Source: Aureispira sp. CCB-QB1 (GTDB lineage Bacteria; Bacteroidota; Bacteroidia; Chitinophagales; Saprospiraceae). Taken from it: a DNA stretch of 64,000 nucleotides. The translations under genes were made by a program, and so were the position numbers. The notes under the pieces are model-generated. The model did not search any database, was not told the DNA's origin, and saw nothing but the letters and a program-made list of their open reading frames with translations. Below, piece by piece: positions 8,518 through 17,416 of this stretch. Position 1 is the first letter of the stretch. The number at the start of each line of letters is the position of its first letter. The DNA lies in NCBI RefSeq assembly GCF_000724545.1, contig NZ_JHBV01000021.1, forward strand, positions 62,001-126,000, read 5' to 3'.

Positions 8518-9684
8518 ATGGAACATACAGAAAAAATAAATGAATGGATTCCAAAATACATTCGAAAGTTAGTTGCTTCTAAAGAAGCTTTGGTCGAAAC
8601 GCTTGATATCAAAGCAGGTTTTCTGAATGCACATCGCCCTACTGGCTTGTATGGAACAGTTGGCACCGATGAAGATTATAGTCAACGTCCAGATATCAAA
8701 GCAACTCGACTCAAAGAAGAATTAGCTGCTTATACTAACTTAACGCCTCAACAAATTTGTATAGGCAACGGATCTACCGAATTGATTGATTTGGTTATTC
8801 GCACCTTTTGCCATGTTGGACAAGATCATATTATAGGATTTCAACCTTCTAACAATCGCCTAAAGCATTTTGCAAAAATGCAGGCACTTGAAATTGATTT
8901 ACTAGAATTAGGTCATAATTTTGAAATGCCTATTTATGAGGTTCGCAAATCCATTACAGAAGCCACAAAACTGCTTTTTATTGAAAACCCTAATCATATT
9001 ACGGGTTCTTGTTTTGCGAATTTTGATATTGTAGACTTAGTCACTAGTTTTGACGGAATTGTTGTGATCGATGAATCTGCTATCGACTATGCACCGAATC
9101 AGAGCTTAGTTTCCATTATCAATGAGTGTTCTAATGTTATCATCATTCAAAGTTTTTCTAGAGCATGGGGTTTAGCAGGGCTTCCAGTCGGCATGGCTTA
9201 TGCTAGTCCAGAAATTATCCGAATTTTAAATATTTTAAAACCTCCTTTTTCGGTCAATACGGTAGCTCAAAAAATGGCCACTAAAGCATTGTATGTACCC
9301 GATCAAAAAGCGAGAATTGTAACTAGAACAATTGAGGAAAGGGCGCAAGTTAAAACAATGCTAGAAAAGCTCCCTGCGGTATTAGAAGTTTTTGACAGTG
9401 AAACGAATACACTCTTAATCAAAGTTGAAGATGCTTCTATCATGACACAACACCTTCGAAAAGAAGAGCTTATTCATGTTTTAAACGTTTCTGACTTACC
9501 AGGTTTAGACAACTGCATTCGGATTACCATTGGAAAAGGCTTAGATAACATGCGTCTGGTCAAAGCATTCAAAGATATGCCTATTAAGACATCTGGAAGT
9601 CGTTTGTTCTGGAAAGCAGTTTCTGGAACACTACGCCAAGCCAGTTCTTTTTTGGGTATTTTTAAGAAAATATTAGGGGTCTAA
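8518..9684 (+). CDS. HisC-like fold-type I aminotransferase homologue lacking the PLP lysine (probable pseudoenzyme)
   Basis: This 388-residue protein is recognisably a histidinol-phosphate aminotransferase relative: IGNGSTELIDL (cf. GNGSDEVIDL), VVIDESAIDY (cf. VVDEAYIDF), QSFSRAWGLAG (cf. QTFSKAWGLA) and NCIRITIGKG (cf. NCLRITVGT). The lysine that forms the Schiff base with PLP is Arg215 (codon AGA, 9160-9162). Other cofactor contacts are also changed: the PTY tyrosine is Asn112, PNNPTG is PNHITG (158-163), the DEAY tyrosine is Ala188, and the phosphate-binding Arg of the SKAWGLAAARVG segment is Pro223. Asp185, which pairs with the pyridine nitrogen, remains. The frame is intact, with a basic/hydrophobic C-terminal tail of ~30 residues. 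It is probably not a transaminase; a regulatory or structural role is inference. It sits 45 bases after the flavin reductase gene and is followed by a terminator. Confidence 0.85.
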   Translation: MEHTEKINEWIPKYIRKLVASKEALVETLDIKAGFLNAHRPTGLYGTVGTDEDYSQRPDIKATRLKEELAAYTNLTPQQICIGNGSTELIDLVIRTFCHVGQDHIIGFQPSNNRLKHFAKMQALEIDLLELGHNFEMPIYEVRKSITEATKLLFIENPNHITGSCFANFDIVDLVTSFDGIVVIDESAIDYAPNQSLVSIINECSNVIIIQSFSRAWGLAGLPVGMAYASPEIIRILNILKPPFSVNTVAQKMATKALYVPDQKARIVTRTIEERAQVKTMLEKLPAVLEVFDSETNTLLIKVEDASIMTQHLRKEELIHVLNVSDLPGLDNCIRITIGKGLDNMRLVKAFKDMPIKTSGSRLFWKAVSGTLRQASSFLGIFKKILGV

Positions 9685-9739
9685 ATTACTATATTGACAC
9701 GCGATTATATCAATATAAATTGTGCCCATCCTTACCTAC

Positions 9740-9783
9740 AAAGCTTGTTTTTGGCAAATTAAGCTAAAAACGAGCTTTTTTTT
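9740..9783 (+). terminator. Rho-independent terminator after the HisC-like gene
   Basis: The arms AAAGCTTGTTTTTGGC (9740-9755) and GCTAAAAACGAGCTTT (9763-9778) pair over 16 positions with two wobble pairs, followed by a T-run. Confidence 0.85.
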
Positions 9784-9867
9784 GTCCATTTACTTCTGTA
9801 TTTTGTGCCATCAACAATCAAAGAATAGACACTAGTAATTTAGCTGCTGACTAATTCACAAAATTTA

Positions 9868-9895
9868 TAAACTACTTCCACCAAAATGTAGTTTA
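9868..9895 (+). other. Small inverted repeat upstream of the ArsA-type ATPase
   Basis: TAAACTAC (9868-9875) pairs with GTAGTTTA (9888-9895) around a 12-base loop, in the leader of the next gene. There is no T-tract, so it is not an obvious terminator. Its role is unknown. Confidence 0.35.
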
Positions 9896-9961
9896 ATAAT
9901 AAGGTCTGTGAGATACAAAAGAAAACCAACAGGCACATTCAAAAATCAATCAAATTTTAAT

Positions 9962-11128
9962 ATGCGAATCATACTATTTACAGGAAAAGGAGGAGTTGGA
10001 AAAACAACCACGGCTGCTGCCACAGCCTTACAATGCGCTAGAAAAGGTTTAAAAACATTAGTCGTTTCTACCGACCCTGCGCACAGTTTGTCTGATGCCC
10101 TCCATGTTGAGCTTCAGCCCGAACCTACTCTGATTACAGAAAACTTATGGGGACAAGAATTTGATGTCTACTATTCTATGAAAAAGAATTGGGAGAGTAT
10201 GCGCCACTTAATGTTGTCTATTTTTAAATGGCGAGGTGTGAACAACGTTGTTGCAGAAGAGTTATCAGTATTGCCGGGTATGGAAGAAGCCTCTGCTTTC
10301 TTGTGGATTGAAAAATATTATCAAGAAAAATTTTACGATGTCTTAATTATAGATAGTGCTCCTACAGGCGAAACATTGACATTACTCACCTTGCCTCAAG
10401 TCATGCAATCTTGGTTAACCAAAGCCTTTCCTGGGCAAAAAATGGTTATCAAAGCTGTTGGCAAAATCTTAAAAAAGACCAAAGGCATTCCGCTAGAAGA
10501 GGGCTATGAAGAACTACAAAACTTATTTAATAAGTTGGAAACTGTTCAAAAAATCATGCTCAATCCTGAAATTTGTTCTATTCGTATTGTAGCCAATCCA
10601 GAGCGCATGGTTATACAAGAAGCCAAACGTGCTTATACTTACCTCAACTTGTATGGTTACAATGTAGATGCAGTCGTTGTAAATCGAATTTTACCAGAGT
10701 TGGCTGGTGGTGCGGGGTCTGTTTTTGAGCAATATGTTCAATCTCAAAGCAAGTACCTTCAAGACATCGAAGAAAGCTTTCAACCTTTGCCTATTTTTAA
10801 AGTAGAACATCAAGGACAAGAAGTATTTGGTCTAGAATTATTACAACAAATAGCCACAGCCATCTATAGCGAAGCCAATCCTGCTAAGATATTTCATAAC
10901 GAAAGTCCTTTCAAAGTAGAAGAATTTTCAGATTACTACAAAGTCTCTATGTACCTTCCTTTTATTGGTGCCGAAGAATTTAGCTTAGAAAAATACGGCG
11001 ATGAATTAGTCATTAGTATTGGTGGACGTAAAAAAAGTGTCCTCCTTCCTCGTTTTGCTAATTTCTTGGACTTGGATGGTCATGCTTTTAATAATTCTTG
11101 GTTGCACATACGTCTAAAAAAGGGGTAA
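9962..11128 (+). CDS. ArsA/Get3-family ATPase with C-terminal HSP20-like domain
   Basis: This 388-residue cytoplasmic P-loop ATPase carries the deviant Walker A motif GKGGVGKTTTAAA (from residue 8) and the switch-like STDPAHSLSDAL, both typical of the ArsA/Get3 family. Residues ~315-388 form a beta-rich HSP20/alpha-crystallin-like domain (EFSDYYKVSMYLPF, then GDELVISIGGRKK), matching the ArsA_HSP20 type seen in bacteria and chloroplasts. It is a single ATPase unit, not the duplicated ArsA of arsenic operons, and no arsB/arsC/arsR is nearby, so arsenite export is unlikely. I chose ATG 9962 over the GTG at 9908 because the family starts directly before the first beta strand and P-loop. It is followed after one base by an acetyltransferase gene. 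Confidence 0.88.
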   Translation: MRIILFTGKGGVGKTTTAAATALQCARKGLKTLVVSTDPAHSLSDALHVELQPEPTLITENLWGQEFDVYYSMKKNWESMRHLMLSIFKWRGVNNVVAEELSVLPGMEEASAFLWIEKYYQEKFYDVLIIDSAPTGETLTLLTLPQVMQSWLTKAFPGQKMVIKAVGKILKKTKGIPLEEGYEELQNLFNKLETVQKIMLNPEICSIRIVANPERMVIQEAKRAYTYLNLYGYNVDAVVVNRILPELAGGAGSVFEQYVQSQSKYLQDIEESFQPLPIFKVEHQGQEVFGLELLQQIATAIYSEANPAKIFHNESPFKVEEFSDYYKVSMYLPFIGAEEFSLEKYGDELVISIGGRKKSVLLPRFANFLDLDGHAFNNSWLHIRLKKG

Positions 11129-11129
11129 T

Positions 11130-11588
11130 ATGACACTAAACTGGGTTTGCAAATCATTTGAAACATTATCAGGAATAGAGGTTTATCAACTTGGTCACTT
11201 GCGCCAACAAGTCTTTGTTGTAGAGCAAAACTGTCCTTATTTGGATTTTGATAACTTGGATACAATCTGTGCGCATGTTATGGCGTTCAATGACCAAAAT
11301 CAACTCATGGCGTATACTCGATTGGTTCCCAAAGGAGGATCTTATGAGCATGATATTTCAATTGGGCGTGTGGTCACCAGTCCTTTGACACGAGGCAAGG
11401 GAGTTGGGCGATTGTTAATGGAAAAATCCATTGATTATTGTTGGGGTTTGTGGGGCAAACAGAATATTCGCATTTCTGCACAGGATTACTTATTGGAATT
11501 TTATGAAAGCTTAGGTTTTAAGGATACGGGTAAAAAATACCTAGAGGACAATATCCCTCATACACAAATGTATTTGGAAGTAAAGTAG
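11130..11588 (+). CDS. ElaA-type GNAT N-acetyltransferase
   Basis: This 152-residue cytoplasmic protein matches the ElaA subgroup of GNAT acetyltransferases: LRQQVFVVEQNCPYLDFDNLD (here spanning residues ~24-44) and the acetyl-CoA pyrophosphate loop IGRVVTSPLTRGKGVGRLLM with RGKGVG. The C-terminal YESLGFKDTGKKYLEDNIPH is also family-like. The substrate is unknown. It starts one base after the stop of the ArsA-type gene, so the two are almost certainly co-transcribed. The following 187 bases before coaX contain no clear terminator. Confidence 0.9.
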   Translation: MTLNWVCKSFETLSGIEVYQLGHLRQQVFVVEQNCPYLDFDNLDTICAHVMAFNDQNQLMAYTRLVPKGGSYEHDISIGRVVTSPLTRGKGVGRLLMEKSIDYCWGLWGKQNIRISAQDYLLEFYESLGFKDTGKKYLEDNIPHTQMYLEVK

Positions 11589-11775
11589 GCAAAAATGCTT
11601 TGGGAAACTCTAAAATTGAAATTAAAACTATCCTTTCTCTTTTTAGCAACGTTTCTACAATTAGTAATTCACCAACACTTTGTTGTATATGGTGTCAAAA
11701 AATTAGCTTGTGTCAACTAGTCAACTATTTTCTTGATATCATGTAGTTCAATCAACTTGCAAAAATAATCATATA

Positions 11776-12504
11776 ATGAACCTATGCATTGATGTAGGCA
11801 ATACACAAGTAAAACTAGGGGTTTATGATGCACAGAATGTCTTACATTCATTTTCTATACATTCTGAATTATCAATCCCCCTCTTAGAAAAAGTATGTTC
11901 AGAATTTGCAATAAAACATGCCATTTTATCCTCTGTTCGGGCAGATTATCAGCAAATTATAGACTTTTTGAGCACACAGCTACAAACTGTCATTCAGTTA
12001 TCAGCAGCAACCAAGGTTCCATTAAAGAGCCAATATCAAACTCCTAAGACATTAGGGAATGACCGGCTGGCAGCTGTGGTTGGCGCAACAGTAATACATC
12101 CTACACAAGGAGTTTTGGTCGTAGATGCAGGCACTTGTATCACTTATGATTTTGTTACAGCTCAACATGTTTATATGGGAGGAAGTATTTTACCAGGTAT
12201 TCAAATGCGTTTTCGAGCTTTACACCAATTTACAGCAAAACTACCTTTGATTGAGCAAGAAAATTTGAACCACTTTATCGGTACCTCTACCAAAACATCT
12301 ATTCAAACAGGAGTACTTTATGGTGTTTTGCACGAACTGAAAGGTTTTAAATTACAATATGAACAACAATTTGGCAATATTAAGGTCATTGTGACTGGAG
12401 GCGATGCATCTTATTTTGAAAGTCAACTTAAAAATGAGATATTTGCGCAGCCTAAACTCGTTTTGATAGGTTTAAATAAGATTTTAAATTATAATACACA
12501 ATAG
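11776..12504 (+). CDS. coaX: Type III pantothenate kinase
   Basis: This enzyme phosphorylates pantothenate, the first step of coenzyme A synthesis, in the cytoplasm. The 242-residue protein shows the ASKHA-fold phosphate-1 motif CIDVGNTQVKLGVYD at the N-terminus, the substrate/phosphate-2 segment GNDRLAAVVGA and VVDAGTCITYDFV, then GGSILPGIQMR and VIVTGGDA. All match CoaX. Length is normal for the family. It lies 118 bases upstream of an outer-membrane protein gene in the same direction; I recall this neighbourhood as common in Bacteroidota, but cannot verify it here. Confidence 0.95.
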   Translation: MNLCIDVGNTQVKLGVYDAQNVLHSFSIHSELSIPLLEKVCSEFAIKHAILSSVRADYQQIIDFLSTQLQTVIQLSAATKVPLKSQYQTPKTLGNDRLAAVVGATVIHPTQGVLVVDAGTCITYDFVTAQHVYMGGSILPGIQMRFRALHQFTAKLPLIEQENLNHFIGTSTKTSIQTGVLYGVLHELKGFKLQYEQQFGNIKVIVTGGDASYFESQLKNEIFAQPKLVLIGLNKILNYNTQ

Positions 12505-12622
12505 ATTTGCCTCTGTTGCACCTTGATTTTGTTGGTTTGGCATAGAACCACCAATCTAAGTAAAAATTCAATGCCTTAGATAGACAATCAACAAACAACA
12601 GACAATTCAAAAATAAATTTTC

Positions 12623-14023
12623 ATGCAACAGCTTTTTAAGCAGACATTTACACCATTTTTAGTCCTTCTTTTGATGGGAACAATGGTAACAGCTTCTTTT
12701 GGACAATATTCTAGAGGTAATTCGCCTTATTCTCGATATGGCTTAGGAGATTTGAAAGGCTCTCTTTTTACCCCTAATGCCTCTATGAGTGGAGGATTAT
12801 CAGCTACCTACCGTAGTTATTGGGACATCAACCTAACCAACCCTGCTTCATTAGGAAAACTACGTTACACCTCTTTTCAACTTGGTCTGGACTATCGCCA
12901 CAGCGAATTATCAGAAAAAAACACAGGTTTGTCTGCACAAGCAGATAATGGGAACTTGACCTACTTGTCTTTGGCATTTCCGATTACGAAAAGTTGGGAA
13001 GTTATGCGAGATACTTTGCGCAGAGGAGCTCCTGTTCAATGGGGAATGGCTTTTAGCTTGATGCCCTATAGCCAAGTTAATTATGATGTTTCTGTAACAC
13101 GAACCGTAGGCAACATTCCTAATGTATTGTTCAATTATACAGGAGAAGGCAATAAGTATCGTGTCAATTGGTCAAATGGAGTTACCTACAAAGGCTTTTC
13201 GGCAGGACTCAATGCAGGATTATTATTTGGAAAAATTAGCAACAGCACCTATATTGATTTTAGAGATAGTTCCTATTCTTTGGCTTATGATGAGCGATTA
13301 TTAGTAGAAGAAAATGGTGTTGGCTTTATTTGGGATCTTGGATTACAATACGAGTATGTCGTTCCATCCAAAAATAAAAAAGTATCCCCAGACCCAAGTT
13401 TCAGTATCGACAATAAATTAACCATTGGTGTTTATGCTGGAGGTGTTTCTGATATCATTACTACTTCTAGCCAACAATATACTAGAGTTGGCTTATACCA
13501 CCCTATTGATTCTATCCAAAACGCTAGCGACATCAAAGGAAGTCTTAACATGCCTATAAAATTAGGTGGAGGCGTTTCATTTGGCAAAGATTTGGGACTG
13601 TTGGTCGGCGCATCTTATGAAACAGAGATGTGGTCAATGTTCCGTAGAAATGGGGAAAAAAGTCCTAATTTATCCAATTCTCATCGTTTTGCAGTGGGTT
13701 TACAAATTGTTCCTGATTTTGCCGATTATACCAGCTATTTTAATAGAATTCGCTACCGTGTAGGCGCACATTATGGGCTTGATGCTCGTACTTTTGTTGC
13801 TGCCAATGGCACTAGCTATCAACTAATGGACTATGGATTGTCTATTGGAGCAGGTTTCCCGATGCGTCCTCCCAAAGCAAAAAGTATCTTAGGTTTTGTT
13901 AACCTTGGCTTTGATGTAGGGTACTTAGGACACCCAGAGCTAATTGGCGATGTCTACTTTAAAGTTAACCTTGGTTTTGCCTTAAATGCTAGTGGATGGT
14001 TTGACCGTTCTAAGTTTAGATAA
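12623..14023 (+). CDS. Putative outer-membrane beta-barrel protein
   Basis: This 466-residue protein has a signal peptide (residues 1-27, ending SFGQ) followed by the N-terminal pattern NSPYSRYGLGDL, which is characteristic of a conserved Bacteroidota outer-membrane protein family. The rest alternates short beta strands with aromatic residues and many glycines, as expected for a beta-barrel, for example FQLGLDYRH, KLTIGVYAGGVSDI and KLGGGVSFGKDLGLLVGASYE. The function is unknown; a transport or FadL-like role would be speculation. It may be in an operon with coaX and is followed by an inverted repeat. Confidence 0.75.
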   Translation: MQQLFKQTFTPFLVLLLMGTMVTASFGQYSRGNSPYSRYGLGDLKGSLFTPNASMSGGLSATYRSYWDINLTNPASLGKLRYTSFQLGLDYRHSELSEKNTGLSAQADNGNLTYLSLAFPITKSWEVMRDTLRRGAPVQWGMAFSLMPYSQVNYDVSVTRTVGNIPNVLFNYTGEGNKYRVNWSNGVTYKGFSAGLNAGLLFGKISNSTYIDFRDSSYSLAYDERLLVEENGVGFIWDLGLQYEYVVPSKNKKVSPDPSFSIDNKLTIGVYAGGVSDIITTSSQQYTRVGLYHPIDSIQNASDIKGSLNMPIKLGGGVSFGKDLGLLVGASYETEMWSMFRRNGEKSPNLSNSHRFAVGLQIVPDFADYTSYFNRIRYRVGAHYGLDARTFVAANGTSYQLMDYGLSIGAGFPMRPPKAKSILGFVNLGFDVGYLGHPELIGDVYFKVNLGFALNASGWFDRSKFR

Positions 14024-14046
14024 AAAATAAGACAAAAAAGTCTAAG

Positions 14047-14107
14047 AGCCAATCTGAGTTGCCTTTAATAAACTTGATAATAAGTTTTTAAGTAATTCAG
14101 ATTGGCT
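14047..14107 (+). terminator. Probable nested terminator hairpin
   Basis: AGCCAATCTGA (14047-14057) pairs perfectly with TCAGATTGGCT (14097-14107), enclosing a smaller AAACTT/AAGTTT hairpin. The downstream T-tract is weak, so it could also be a structured 3' end. Confidence 0.6.
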
Positions 14108-14192
14108 TTAACATTTGGCAACCCACCAAGACTTCGAATAACTGCATCTAGTTGAGTATAGTTCGTTCCCCGCCAACTATAAACAAAGCAAT

Positions 14193-15632
14193 ATGACTTA
14201 TTCAAATTCCAATCTTTATTATCTAATTATAATTGGAATACTATACAACTCTTACATGGTTGCCCAATGCAACTCTTGGGAAGCGCACCCGCAGGGTATT
14301 GAATATGCAAAAGAACAACACGTTCTTTATCGAGATTGGCTCAACAACAAGCAATATCAGAAAGCATTTCCAATATGGAGGGCACTATTTCTAAATGTGC
14401 AATCCCCAAAAGAAGCTCCCAACAGGCACTTCAAAGATGGTATTTATCTTTATTATAACCTTGCGAAAATAGAAACCAACTCAACTAAAAAAATTGTCCT
14501 TATTGATACGCTTATCAATTTGTATCAACAACAGGAAAATTGTTTGGGTAAAAATACCTCCAACAAAGTTTGGATGGGTTATCATCTATATGTTTTACAA
14601 GCAGAACCTAGCATCGTTGTAGAAGCTTTTCAAGAAGCACTTCAATTAGGTGGTCATCAGACATCTAGTACCGTCATTTTTCCGATGGCTCAACTCTCTG
14701 TCTATTTATACCAAAAGAAGCATCCTACATTTACAAAAAAATATGTAACTGCCTTATATCACCAACTAAAAGATTTGGTTGATCAGAACAAAAACAACCC
14801 CATCTATTTAGAAAAATGGAAAAAAGCAGAACAGGAATTTCTTCGAATTCAGGATTATTTGTCTACAATCTGGGATTGTAATTTTTTTGAAAACCATTGG
14901 CGACCACTTTATCTTCAAGACTCTAATAATATAAAGCAAAATGAAGAAATTCTAAGTATTTTAGAGAAAAAGTGTGGTCAAAACACCAAATTCTACCAGC
15001 TTGTTCAACAGCAACAACAAGCCCTACAAACTCAAAATAGTCTTTCTTGTACTCTCTTTGTACCAATATCAGAATTACCGCCCTACCAACAAGGTATGCA
15101 TTACGAAATGCTTAGTAGAAAATGTCTAAAAAACAATGATTCTCTCCAATACAAAACCCATCGAGCAAATGCATTTGCTCTATATGAGGCAGCCATTGTT
15201 GCCAATGATTCTACTATAAACTCAAAAGAAAAAGCAGAATTGGCTTATAGAATCGCTTATGAGTACTTTATCCATGAAGCATTCCCTAAAGCTAAAAAAT
15301 GGTGTAGAATAGCTTCTGTACATCAACCTAAGTGGGGAGCACCTTATATTCTTGTAGGGAATTTATATATCAACAGTTATACTACTTGTAAGCTTTCTGC
15401 TCCTTCCACTTGGGAGGGCAAAGCTGTTATTTGGGTAGCACTTGATGAATGGAGAAAAGCAAAAAAAATAGATGCTAGTGTAAAAGAAATTGCTAATAAG
15501 AGAATTCAACGTTATGAAAAGTATCTGCCCTCTAGTGAAGAAGTTTTTCAACAAACACTTCAAATTGGAGCACCCTACTTTGTAGATTGTTGGATTCAGC
15601 AAAAAACCACGGTGCAAGTTGCTCCCAATTAG
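14193..15632 (+). CDS. Secreted helical-repeat (TPR-like) protein, paralogue A
   Basis: This 479-residue protein has a signal-like hydrophobic N-terminus (residues ~8-25, ending in AQC). The body is mostly alpha-helical and looks TPR-like. It is a clear tandem paralogue of the next gene: compare SWEAHPQGIEYAKEQHVLYR here with SWEAYPNGVESAKEKHVIYR there. The two also share PMAQLSVYLYQKKHP / PMAQLTVYLFKNKHP, ELAYRIAYEYF / ELAYRIAYHYF, and a C-terminal PYFVDCWI / SYTVGCWI. This copy is less charged and has drifted more. The family occurs in Bacteroidota but I cannot give it a function. It probably resides in the periplasm or on the surface. Confidence 0.75.
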   Translation: MTYSNSNLYYLIIIGILYNSYMVAQCNSWEAHPQGIEYAKEQHVLYRDWLNNKQYQKAFPIWRALFLNVQSPKEAPNRHFKDGIYLYYNLAKIETNSTKKIVLIDTLINLYQQQENCLGKNTSNKVWMGYHLYVLQAEPSIVVEAFQEALQLGGHQTSSTVIFPMAQLSVYLYQKKHPTFTKKYVTALYHQLKDLVDQNKNNPIYLEKWKKAEQEFLRIQDYLSTIWDCNFFENHWRPLYLQDSNNIKQNEEILSILEKKCGQNTKFYQLVQQQQQALQTQNSLSCTLFVPISELPPYQQGMHYEMLSRKCLKNNDSLQYKTHRANAFALYEAAIVANDSTINSKEKAELAYRIAYEYFIHEAFPKAKKWCRIASVHQPKWGAPYILVGNLYINSYTTCKLSAPSTWEGKAVIWVALDEWRKAKKIDASVKEIANKRIQRYEKYLPSSEEVFQQTLQIGAPYFVDCWIQQKTTVQVAPN

Positions 15633-15701
15633 ATTGGATAAAACTAATAATAATAAAAGATTAAGCGCCAAAAGCTTTTAGGTGTTTCCATCAATTTTTG
15701 T

Positions 15702-15709
15702 TATTTTTG
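15702..15709 (+). promoter_or_regulatory. Candidate -7 box (TATTTTTG) for paralogue B
   Basis: TATTTTTG fits TAnnTTTG and lies between the two paralogous genes, about 165 bases before the second. A CTTTTAG at 15675-15681 could serve as a poor -33 element. If real, paralogue B has its own promoter. Confidence 0.4.
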
Positions 15710-15874
15710 CACCGCTCTTGAACTAGGATTTTAAGAGTCTGATTTGCAGACATTTAGTGCACACCTAATTTACTATAAATTATTATGGCACGCTTTTGGA
15801 CTTTTATAAAACAGGAACCTACAGGTTTAAATTAGAACTAGAACTTAAATTAAGAATAAAAAATAAAAATAGTT

Positions 15875-17335
15875 ATGTTAAAAAAATGGAAATCTCTTTT
15901 GAAATTTGGTTCAGCCTTATCGCTTACTGTTTTAATGGCGGGACAAGCTTCTGCTCAATGTGAGTCATGGGAAGCGTATCCTAATGGTGTTGAGAGTGCC
16001 AAAGAAAAACATGTTATCTATAGAGACTTATTCAAATCAAAAAAATATAAAGAAGCTTTTCCTGTTTGGGAAGAATTATTTGCTACTGTAAAAATTCCGT
16101 TGCCTGCCAAAACAACGCACTTTAAAAATGGTATTACCATGTATAAAACCTTTGCTAAAGATGAAAAAGACAAAGCAAAGAAGGAAGAATACTTAAAAAA
16201 GATGATGGATCTATACGACCAAATGGCTGCTTGTCTTGGCGAGGATTCTAAAGATAGAGCGTGGGAAGGCTATTATATTTACTCGGCTCGTGGTAGTTCT
16301 GAAACGGCTATTGAGATGTTTGAAAAATCTATTGAATTGGGCAAAAATGAAACCGATGAAATGATTTTTGTTCCAATGGCTCAATTAACTGTTTATTTGT
16401 TCAAAAATAAACACCCCAAATTTACAGCTGAATACATGCGCGCTTTGTATGACCAATTAAAAGGAATTGCTGAGCATAACATTAAGAACAACCAAAAAGA
16501 GGGGGAAAAATACAAGAAAAAATGGGAAAAAGTAGAAGCTGAATTTGGAAAAATTGGTGGTGCTATCTGGGGTTGTGATTACTATGTTGATCAATACAAA
16601 CCTAAATTTGAGGGAGACAAAACTAATATGGAGCAAAATGCAGAAATATTAGATATCTTAAAGAAAAAATGTGGCGAAGAGAATGAATTGTATGTAGAAG
16701 TTCTTGCTATCTACCAACCATGGAAAGATTCAGTAGATTACGAAATTGCTAAAGATAACTTTGGCAAACTTTGCAACTTGAAAAAAGGTCAATTCCGTGA
16801 AATGGAATCTAGAAAGTTCAAAAAAGCAGGCGACGAAGAAGCTGCTGAAAGATACAAAGAGGAAGCTTTTGATTGGTATGAAAAATCTCTAGAAGATCCT
16901 AGTTCTCCAGAATGCGAGACAACGGAGGAAGAAAAAGGAGAATTGGCATATCGTATTGCTTACCACTACTTTGGGAAAGGTGCTTATAGCAAAGCAAGAA
17001 GCTTGTGTTACAAAGCTGCTGAATTAAAATCTGGATGGGGAGAACCTTATATGCTAATTGGAAATATGTACGCTTCTAGTGGGAAACGTTGTTCTGGTGG
17101 TGCTGGAACAGGATGGGATGCACAAGTAGTCGCATGGGCTGCAATGGATATGTGGGCTAAAGCTAAAAGTGTTGACCCTAGCGTTGCATCTAAAGCTAAT
17201 AGCAGTATCGCTAAATACAAAAAGTATTTACCAACCAAAGGAGATATTTTCCAACGTGGATTAAAAGAAGGTGGTAGCTATACTGTTGGATGTTGGATTG
17301 GTGCTACAACAACCATTCGTTCTAATGGAGAATAA
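15875..17335 (+). CDS. Secreted helical-repeat (TPR-like) protein, paralogue B
   Basis: This 486-residue paralogue of the upstream gene has a clear signal peptide (LTVLMAGQASAQ, cleavage near residue 28). It is rich in Lys and Glu (for example KDEKDKAKKEEYLKKMMD) and is predicted to be strongly helical, with TPR-like segments such as ETAIEMFEKSIELGKNE and GAYSKARSLCYKAAELKSGW. It has its own candidate promoter and a strong terminator, and its regular codon choice looks like that of a well-expressed gene. This suggests B is the main copy and A the derived one. Function unknown; a structural periplasmic or surface protein is the most that can be said. Confidence 0.78.
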   Translation: MLKKWKSLLKFGSALSLTVLMAGQASAQCESWEAYPNGVESAKEKHVIYRDLFKSKKYKEAFPVWEELFATVKIPLPAKTTHFKNGITMYKTFAKDEKDKAKKEEYLKKMMDLYDQMAACLGEDSKDRAWEGYYIYSARGSSETAIEMFEKSIELGKNETDEMIFVPMAQLTVYLFKNKHPKFTAEYMRALYDQLKGIAEHNIKNNQKEGEKYKKKWEKVEAEFGKIGGAIWGCDYYVDQYKPKFEGDKTNMEQNAEILDILKKKCGEENELYVEVLAIYQPWKDSVDYEIAKDNFGKLCNLKKGQFREMESRKFKKAGDEEAAERYKEEAFDWYEKSLEDPSSPECETTEEEKGELAYRIAYHYFGKGAYSKARSLCYKAAELKSGWGEPYMLIGNMYASSGKRCSGGAGTGWDAQVVAWAAMDMWAKAKSVDPSVASKANSSIAKYKKYLPTKGDIFQRGLKEGGSYTVGCWIGATTTIRSNGE

Positions 17336-17379
17336 AACAATTTGATATATAAATTAACATAACAGGTAATATTATTACC

Positions 17380-17416
17380 ACAAAAGTCATCCAATTTGGA
17401 TGGCTTTTGTTTTTTG
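17380..17416 (+). terminator. Strong rho-independent terminator
   Basis: ACAAAAGTCATCCA (17380-17393) pairs with TGGATGGCTTTTGT (17397-17410), with one G-T pair, followed by TTTTTT. Confidence 0.92.

Noticed and set aside
9908-9961. GTG start of the ArsA-type gene at 9908
   Set aside because: Adds 18 residues before the conserved first strand and P-loop; ATG 9962 fits the family better.
9962-11128. Arsenic resistance operon
   Set aside because: The ATPase is of the ArsA/Get3 family, but no arsB, arsC, arsR or arsD was found, and it has the HSP20-like tail of non-arsenic members.
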